A stretch of 27,030 nucleotides of DNA from CAYVBN01 sp964538565 (lineage in GTDB: Bacteria > Pseudomonadota > Alphaproteobacteria > Rhizobiales > Xanthobacteraceae): the NCBI GenBank assembly GCA_964538565.1, contig CAZIGW010000308.1, forward strand, positions 1 to 27,030. The letters are read 5' to 3'. The stretch's first letter is position 1, and each line of letters starts with the position of its first letter. The translations under genes were made by a program, and so were the position numbers. Below, in pieces: positions 22,567 to 27,030 of this stretch. The notes beneath the pieces are model-generated. The model had not been told where the DNA came from, did no database searches, and saw only the letters and a program-made list of their open reading frames with translations.

Positions 22567-23466
22567 ATGACTTTCATTCGAAGGGAAATGTCGATCACCA
22601 TCAGGCAGGCCCAGGCGCAAACGAAGCAGCAGGAGACCGGGCCTTTGACCCCCGCAGGTGACGACACTGTCACTCTCACTGGTCATCGATGCGAGGCGAT
22701 CGTAGTGAATCCGGGCGGCAACCTGAGCATGTCTCAGCTGCAGTTACGCGTGTTCGGGATGAAGGCCAGTGACATGAACAAGTTCGTCACTCCGGTGGCT
22801 CGCTTGGGCGTACGCAATGACGTGATCAAACTGAGCGCCGGGGATGCATCGTTCGGGATGCATCAGGTGTTTGAGGGAACGATAGGCTCGGCGGTCATCA
22901 ACTACTCCGGCATTCCGGAAGTGGCTTTCGACGTGTACGCCCAGGGCGGCCTTTTCGAGAAGATCAAGCCGGCCGCAGCGAACAGTTATGAAGGCGAAGT
23001 CGATGTGGCAACCATCGTCCAGGCAATAGCCAAGCAGATGGGGCTCGCGTTCAGGGACTATGGCGTCAAGGTAAAGCTGAGCAATCAGTACCTTCACGGC
23101 ACGCTAACTGACCAGCTCTACGCCGTGTGCACGGCGGCCAGGGTTCCTTGCAGCATCGAAAACGGCACTGTTTCGATCTGGCCGAACGATGGCGGAACAG
23201 ATGCCGCAGAGGTCGAATTGAGCCCGCAAACTGGACTCGTTGGTTACCCAATCCTGACGCCCAACGGCATACAGGCTGTGTGCGAGTTCAATCCAGCCTT
23301 CCACCTGGGGGCGAAAGTGCGATTGGTGACCAGCGTGCCTAGGGCTGCGGGAACCTGGTTCGTGCAGAACATGCGACATGAGCTTGCTACTGAGCAGCCA
23401 CAGGGTATCTGGTTCACCACCCTGATGCTCGCCGAGCCGGGATTTTACGTTTCTAGGTGGTACTGA
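22567..23466 (+). CDS. Baseplate hub protein
   Basis: A 299-residue protein of the gp27/gp44-like hub group that links tube to spike. It has the conserved beta-domain order: a strand-rich N-terminus (MSITIRQAQAQTKQQE, VNPGGNLSMSQLQLRVFG), an insertion domain (YEGEVDVATIVQAIAKQMG), and a C-terminal VRLVTSVPRAAGTWFVQNMRH. GAGGA at about 22556-22560 suits ATG 22567; ATG 22588 is an alternative. It is located between plug and spike genes, as in Pam3-like baseplates. Confidence 0.78.
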   Translation: MTFIRREMSITIRQAQAQTKQQETGPLTPAGDDTVTLTGHRCEAIVVNPGGNLSMSQLQLRVFGMKASDMNKFVTPVARLGVRNDVIKLSAGDASFGMHQVFEGTIGSAVINYSGIPEVAFDVYAQGGLFEKIKPAAANSYEGEVDVATIVQAIAKQMGLAFRDYGVKVKLSNQYLHGTLTDQLYAVCTAARVPCSIENGTVSIWPNDGGTDAAEVELSPQTGLVGYPILTPNGIQAVCEFNPAFHLGAKVRLVTSVPRAAGTWFVQNMRHELATEQPQGIWFTTLMLAEPGFYVSRWY

Positions 23467-23467
23467 A

Positions 23468-24130
23468 ATGTCGAACTCGACTGATGGTTACCGTCCGTCC
23501 CGGTCCATCTCTTCTGGATCGGGAGAGGTCAACCAGCTGCAGTTCCTCGTTCGCAGTTTGATCAGCAAGATGTCCTCATCCGCACCAGTCGAAGTCATCT
23601 CGGTTACCAATGACGGCGGCGTTTCGCCAATCGGCTACGTCGCCATTCGCCCCTTGGTCCAGCAGATCGACGGCGACGGGAATGTGATCGACCACGGCAT
23701 CATTTACAACGTCCCGTATATGCGCATTCAGGGTGGCTCCAATGCCGTAATCCTTGACCCGCAGGTGGGGGATATCGGGATAGCCATTTTCTGCGACAAG
23801 GACATAAGCGCCGTGAAGGCTACAGGAGCCGCTGCGCCGCCAGGTTCGGCGCGCCGCTTCGCCATGTCGGATGCTGTATACCTGCAGAGCATTCTTAGCA
23901 GCGCGCCGAGCCAGTACGTGAGGTTCAGCGCAGCGGGAATCGAGCTAGTCTCGCCCCAACAGGTTCGCATCCAGGCACCTGCGGCAGTGATCGATGGCAA
24001 CACCACTATCAACGGCAACCTGTCCGTGAACGGCGGCACTGTGAAGAACGACGGCGTGTCGATCGACAAGACGCACACTCATTCCGGCGTGTCGAGCGGA
24101 AGCGGCACTTCTGGTCCGCCCAGCACGTGA
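23468..24130 (+). CDS. Baseplate central spike (Gp138-type membrane-puncturing protein)
   Basis: A 220-residue trimeric spike. The N-terminal OB-fold region runs to about residue 135 (VEVISVTNDGGVSPIGYVAIRPL, VPYMRIQGGSNAVILDP, PQVGDIGIAIFCDKD). The C-terminal part shortens into a beta-helix (AAVIDGNTTINGNLSVNGG) and ends with THTHSG (His203, His205), the HxH motif that coordinates an iron at the spike tip in related proteins. It pierces the outer membrane after sheath contraction. Its last 52 bases overlap the 3' end of the minus-strand gene at 24079. Confidence 0.88.
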   Translation: MSNSTDGYRPSRSISSGSGEVNQLQFLVRSLISKMSSSAPVEVISVTNDGGVSPIGYVAIRPLVQQIDGDGNVIDHGIIYNVPYMRIQGGSNAVILDPQVGDIGIAIFCDKDISAVKATGAAAPPGSARRFAMSDAVYLQSILSSAPSQYVRFSAAGIELVSPQQVRIQAPAAVIDGNTTINGNLSVNGGTVKNDGVSIDKTHTHSGVSSGSGTSGPPST

Positions 24131-24726
24131 GGCGATCTCAAGTCATCGGGATTGCACCGCGGGCACCAGTCACATCCATGCGTCACGCAGACATCTCTGA
24201 ACTGGTCTTGCAGCGTTCCGGGGTGTTCTCGGGTAAGAGCCCAGCCGGTGTATTTGGCTGCAAAGGCGCAGGGGATGATCAGCATGTCCTTCTTGCCCAG
24301 ATGGGGAATCTTGACGTGCACCTGCGGAATCCCAAGCGGGAACTGGGTTGGGAAGACCACATGGCAATGCGACCGGCAGTCCTTCACCCGGAATGACTCG
24401 TTCAGGCAGTGCAGCACCTGCAGCACGTTGCCATCGTCCTTGAACAGCCGTCCCCTGACGGAAAAGAACGTTCCTTTCACCCTGGCCAGCATGTCGGCGA
24501 TCGATACCGCCCTGGCGATGTCCGGCGCCGTCGCTTCGAACGCCGCCACGTGATAGTCGACGTTGCCCTTGGTTACCTCCACGAAGTAGCTGGCCCGTCG
24601 CGCCAATGAGAGCGCGATGGGGTAATCGGCTGCGCGTGAGGACTGGAAGGCGATGACCAGGGCGTAGCGCTGGGAGAGGTCGGGAAGGTCGGGCATCTCA
24701 ACTGGAAGATTCAATCGGAACCTCAC
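24079..24726 (-). CDS. Minus-strand unknown gene inserted in the baseplate cluster (moron-like)
   Basis: The only minus-strand gene in the window, 215 codons if started at GTG 24726, or 205 from ATG 24696 (MPDLPDLSQRYALVIAFQSS). Neither start has a strong binding site. Codon third positions on the minus strand are mostly G/C from the ATG on, which argues for real coding; the plus-strand frames here are shadows. The product is soluble, with basic segments (VRGRLFKDDGNVLQVLHCLN), seven cysteines including a C-terminal CDWCPRC motif that could bind metal, and several histidines. I recognise no family. It sits between spike and wedge genes in antisense to the late operon, the typical place of a lysogenic-conversion or immunity moron. 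No clear promoter or terminator was seen. Confidence 0.72.
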   Translation of the reverse strand: MRFRLNLPVEMPDLPDLSQRYALVIAFQSSRAADYPIALSLARRASYFVEVTKGNVDYHVAAFEATAPDIARAVSIADMLARVKGTFFSVRGRLFKDDGNVLQVLHCLNESFRVKDCRSHCHVVFPTQFPLGIPQVHVKIPHLGKKDMLIIPCAFAAKYTGWALTREHPGTLQDQFRDVCVTHGCDWCPRCNPDDLRSPHVLGGPEVPLPLDTPE

Positions 24727-25080
24727 ATGGCAAGCACACTGCTACTCGACCGCAGCGCATGGGATTTGGTGTTGGATGGGGAGGGGAATGTTGCCCTTGC
24801 TACTGAACCCTATGCCATTGCCCAGGACGTCGCCAGCGCCGTCCGTACGTTCCTCGGGGAGTGCTGGTACGACACCACTCTCGGATTGCCGTACTGGCAG
24901 CAGATTCTCGGCAAGTACCCACCGGTTTCCCTCATCAAGAAAAAGATCGAAATAGCAGCCCTGACCGTGCCTAAGGTGGCCCAGGTTAAGACCATCGCTG
25001 TTTCGTTCACTGAGCGCGGCCTTACCGGGCAAATCCAGATCATCGACACCGACGGACAGGAAGCGGGAGTCTCGTTCTAA
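24727..25080 (+). CDS. Baseplate wedge / sheath initiator (gp25-like, P2 gpW-type)
   Basis: A 117-residue protein of the gp25-like/XkdS group that seeds sheath assembly at the baseplate. SAWDLVLDGEGNVALATEPYA, then IAQDVASAVRTFLGECWYD and GLPYWQQILG are family hallmarks, including the EPYAIAQDV-type conserved helix start. GGAA at 24717-24720 is a modest binding site. The ATG abuts the GTG of the minus-strand gene. TAATG overlap with baseplate J shows tight coupling. Confidence 0.88.
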   Translation: MASTLLLDRSAWDLVLDGEGNVALATEPYAIAQDVASAVRTFLGECWYDTTLGLPYWQQILGKYPPVSLIKKKIEIAALTVPKVAQVKTIAVSFTERGLTGQIQIIDTDGQEAGVSF

Positions 25081-26294
25081 TGACCACCAACGTTCCCAGC
25101 GTGGTAATCGATGCCAATGGCGTCACCCTGCCGCAGGAAACCGACATCCTTACGGGTGTTCAGGCTGACATCAACCAGGCCTTCGGTGGAGGTGTAAACC
25201 CTGGACTGACCACTCCTCAGGGGCAGATTGCCCAGACTACTACTGCCATCATCGGTGACAAGAACGACCAGATTGCCGAGGTCGTCAACAACGTCGATCC
25301 CGATAAGGCCGATGGCCGCTGGCAGGATGCAATCGGTCGAATCTACTTCCTGGAACGAATCTCTGCTTCCGGCACTGTGGTAACCGGCACGTGCACAGGC
25401 CTGGTCGGCACCGTCATTCCTGCCGGCTCGGCCGCCCAGGACACGAACGGCTACATCTACTTCAGCCTGTCCGATGCGACGATTCCGGCCAGCGGATCAG
25501 TAGATGTGGACTTCCAGAACTCCACTACTGGCCCCATCGCTTGCCCGATCGGCAACCTGGCGAAGATCTACTCCGCAGTCCCTGGATGGGATCGTGTGGA
25601 AAATCTCGCTGCCGGGACGCTGGGAACTGATGTCGAATCGCGTGCTGATTTCGAAGCTCGTCGCAAGCTTTCCGTAGCCGCCAACGGGGTGAGTTCCCCG
25701 CAGAGCATCCTCGGCCGCGTACTGGCTGTAGCGGATGTCCTCGATGCCTTCGTGGTTGACAACCCTGCGGGGACGACGGTGAATTACGGAGCCACTAGCT
25801 ACCCACTGGCTCCCCATTCCGTGTATGTCTCCGTGGTCGGCGGCGCAGCAGCAGATATCGCCGTAGCAATCTGGGGCAAGAAGTCGCTGGGCTGCAACTA
25901 CAACGGCGACACCAGCTATGTCATCGAGGATTCGGAGGGCTACGAGAAGCCCTACCCGCAGTACACCGTCACCTGGAAGACGCCTGACGCGACTCCGGCC
26001 TTCTTCAAGATCCAGATCGCCACCGATCCTCTGCTGCCGGCCAACATCGTGGACCTGGTTCGGGCAGCAGTGGTGAACTCCTTCAATGGAGCGGATGGCG
26101 GGAGCAGGGCGCGTATCGGCTCGACCATCTACGCCGGGCGGTACTACGCCGGCGTTGCCGCGGTGAATTCGAACGTCAACATCGAATCGATCACCATTGG
26201 CTTCGATTCGTCAGCTGCAGCTGTTTCTCTCGCCTTCGGGATTGACCAGCGTCCGGTTCTCGACAGCTCCAACATTCAGGTGCTCCTGGTATGA
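25080..26294 (+). CDS. Baseplate J-like wedge protein
   Basis: A 404-residue baseplate J family protein forming the ring of wedges that changes shape to trigger contraction. Conserved features are NQAFGGGVNPGLTTPQGQIA, a central beta domain (SGTVVTGTCTGLVGTVIPAG), GTDVESRADFEARRKLSV, and the VLDAFVVDNP then HSVYVSVVGG C-terminal core. The gene overlaps the next by ATGA. Full length and intact. The order gp25-like, J, DUF2612 is the conserved wedge operon. Confidence 0.92.
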   Translation: MTTNVPSVVIDANGVTLPQETDILTGVQADINQAFGGGVNPGLTTPQGQIAQTTTAIIGDKNDQIAEVVNNVDPDKADGRWQDAIGRIYFLERISASGTVVTGTCTGLVGTVIPAGSAAQDTNGYIYFSLSDATIPASGSVDVDFQNSTTGPIACPIGNLAKIYSAVPGWDRVENLAAGTLGTDVESRADFEARRKLSVAANGVSSPQSILGRVLAVADVLDAFVVDNPAGTTVNYGATSYPLAPHSVYVSVVGGAAADIAVAIWGKKSLGCNYNGDTSYVIEDSEGYEKPYPQYTVTWKTPDATPAFFKIQIATDPLLPANIVDLVRAAVVNSFNGADGGSRARIGSTIYAGRYYAGVAAVNSNVNIESITIGFDSSAAAVSLAFGIDQRPVLDSSNIQVLLV

Positions 26295-26971
26295 ACAACT
26301 ATCGGGACACCTTTCTTGCTCAATACGCAAATAGCCCAACGATCACAGGGCTGCTGCAGTACTTCAACGAGAGTATCGATCCATCGGTCGATATCGATGC
26401 GCTCTATGACGTGGTGTGGAACGTGGCCACGGCCCAGGGTTTCGGCCTCGACATCTGGGGGAAGATCGTCAACGTCTCCCGCCTGCTGCAGGTCAGCCAG
26501 GCTGTCACCTATTTCGGGTTCGACGAGGCCTTCACTGAAGCCACTGCTTCTACCGGCGTGCAGCCATTCGACCAAGCGCCGTTCTATGACGGCCCGCCGC
26601 CCACGCAAACCTACGCGCTCTCGGATGAAGCCTATCGGCAACTGATTCTGCTGAAGGCGATGTCGAACATCTCCGACTGCACAGCGCCATCAATGAACCG
26701 GATGCTCAGATTCATCTTCGGTAGCAAGGGGCGGTGCTACGTCCAGGATACGGGCGACATGGGAATGCGCTTCGTATTCGAGTTCGATCTTTCGGCTGTC
26801 GATGCCGCAATCATCTTGCGCTCCGGAGTCATTGCCAGACCTGCAGGCGTGGCATTGAGCATCATCCTTCAGCTCGATCCTTCCACCACCTTCGGCTTTG
26901 CAGAAGCTGGAGGGCAACCATTCGACCAAGGCGTTTTCCTCGGAGAAGGCGGAGTCATCTATGCAAGCTAG
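26291..26971 (+). CDS. Baseplate wedge protein (DUF2612-type, gpI-like)
   Basis: A 226-residue DUF2612 protein that completes the wedge and links it to the tail fibre. Conserved parts are DIDALYDVVWNVATAQGFGLDIWGK (typical helix pair, near residues 35-58), YRQLILLKAMSNISDCT and RMLRFIFG. Two similar short segments, FGFDEAF...QPFDQAPF (bases 26513-26580) and FGFAEAGGQPFDQGVF (26891-26938), form an internal repeat. It overlaps the fibre gene by 11 bases. Confidence 0.88.
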   Translation: MNNYRDTFLAQYANSPTITGLLQYFNESIDPSVDIDALYDVVWNVATAQGFGLDIWGKIVNVSRLLQVSQAVTYFGFDEAFTEATASTGVQPFDQAPFYDGPPPTQTYALSDEAYRQLILLKAMSNISDCTAPSMNRMLRFIFGSKGRCYVQDTGDMGMRFVFEFDLSAVDAAIILRSGVIARPAGVALSIILQLDPSTTFGFAEAGGQPFDQGVFLGEGGVIYAS

Positions 26972-27030
26972 CAATGTACCTGGAAAGATTCAGAAGCCCT
27001 TTGCGGACAATGGTGACAAGCAGAGTATCC
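26961..27030 (+). CDS. Tail fibre protein, N-terminus only (cut by window)
   Basis: ATG 26961 opens a frame still open at the window end: MQASNVPGKIQKPFADNGDK and a few more residues. An N-terminal NVP.K...PFA..GDK pattern is shared by phage fibre and collar-type tail proteins, here in the standard position after DUF2612. GGAG at 26950-26953 suits the start. Receptor-binding part is outside the window; fibre identity is inferred from 23 residues and position. Confidence 0.65.
   Translation, partial: MQASNVPGKIQKPFADNGDKQSI

Noticed and set aside
24127..24553. Plus-strand frames (89 and 133 codons) in the interval between spike and wedge genes
   Set aside because: They lie opposite the minus-strand gene, have no binding site and poor third-position bias. 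The minus-strand frame covers the whole interval with good codon use.
1..27030. CRISPR array, tRNA, rRNA, insertion sequence, attachment site or integrase
   Set aside because: I looked on both strands and saw no regularly spaced repeats, cloverleaf tRNA, transposase or recombinase. The structured segment at 10130-10180 lacks tRNA arms and T-loop consensus.

Overview
The window is a continuous block of a temperate Pseudomonas-type phage or prophage genome with a contractile tail (myovirus morphology). The assignment rests on high GC with strongly GC-biased third codon positions, on gene families common in Pseudomonas prophages, and on gene order. No integrase, repressor, attachment site, tRNA or bacterial housekeeping gene is visible, so I cannot tell an integrated copy from a free phage genome. 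All genes but one are on the + strand. There is no gene-free stretch over 300 bases; the longest gaps are 5453-5585, 10122-10211 and 10782-10845.

Left part (1-5452), early/middle replication and recombination operon: a replicative helicase (DnaB type) cut by the left window edge, a PD-(D/E)XK nuclease-like protein, NinB, a lambda-type protein phosphatase (NinI-like), NinG, and several small unknown proteins including two tiny one-helix membrane peptides. The genes are packed with ATGA/TGATG stop-start overlaps, so translational coupling is likely. The last gene (4862-5452) occupies the place of the late antiterminator Q in lambdoid phages but is not recognisable as one.

Late control region (5453-5585): a perfect TTGACA -35 box with a poor -10, followed within about 30 bases by a strong hairpin and T-rich tail. 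This is a pR'-tR'-like layout implying antitermination. Late genes follow: two holin-like membrane proteins with no endolysin beside them, small and large terminase, portal, MuF-like head morphogenesis protein, a free-standing HNH endonuclease behind a structured leader, a rho-independent terminator, a DUF2213-type prohead protease/scaffold with a probable nested internal start, cement protein, major capsid, and a run of head-tail connector proteins.

Tail region (15429-27030): neck/tail terminator, DUF3383 tail sheath, DUF3277 tail tube, a tail-assembly chaperone with a clear programmed -1 frameshift (GGGTTTT plus downstream hairpin), a tape measure carrying a lysozyme-like domain, then a minimal baseplate: adaptor-like protein, plug, hub, Gp138-type spike, gp25-like wedge, baseplate J, DUF2612 protein and the start of a tail fibre. 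Two things stand out here. The plug carries about 400 extra residues (Ig-like plus carbohydrate-binding-like modules). A minus-strand gene of unknown function (24079-24726) is inserted between the spike and wedge genes and looks like a moron.

The window is mostly ordinary phage architecture. The points most worth follow-up are the decorated plug, the reverse-strand moron, the frameshift element, the nested scaffold start, and the HNH island with its start-codon-proximal hairpin.
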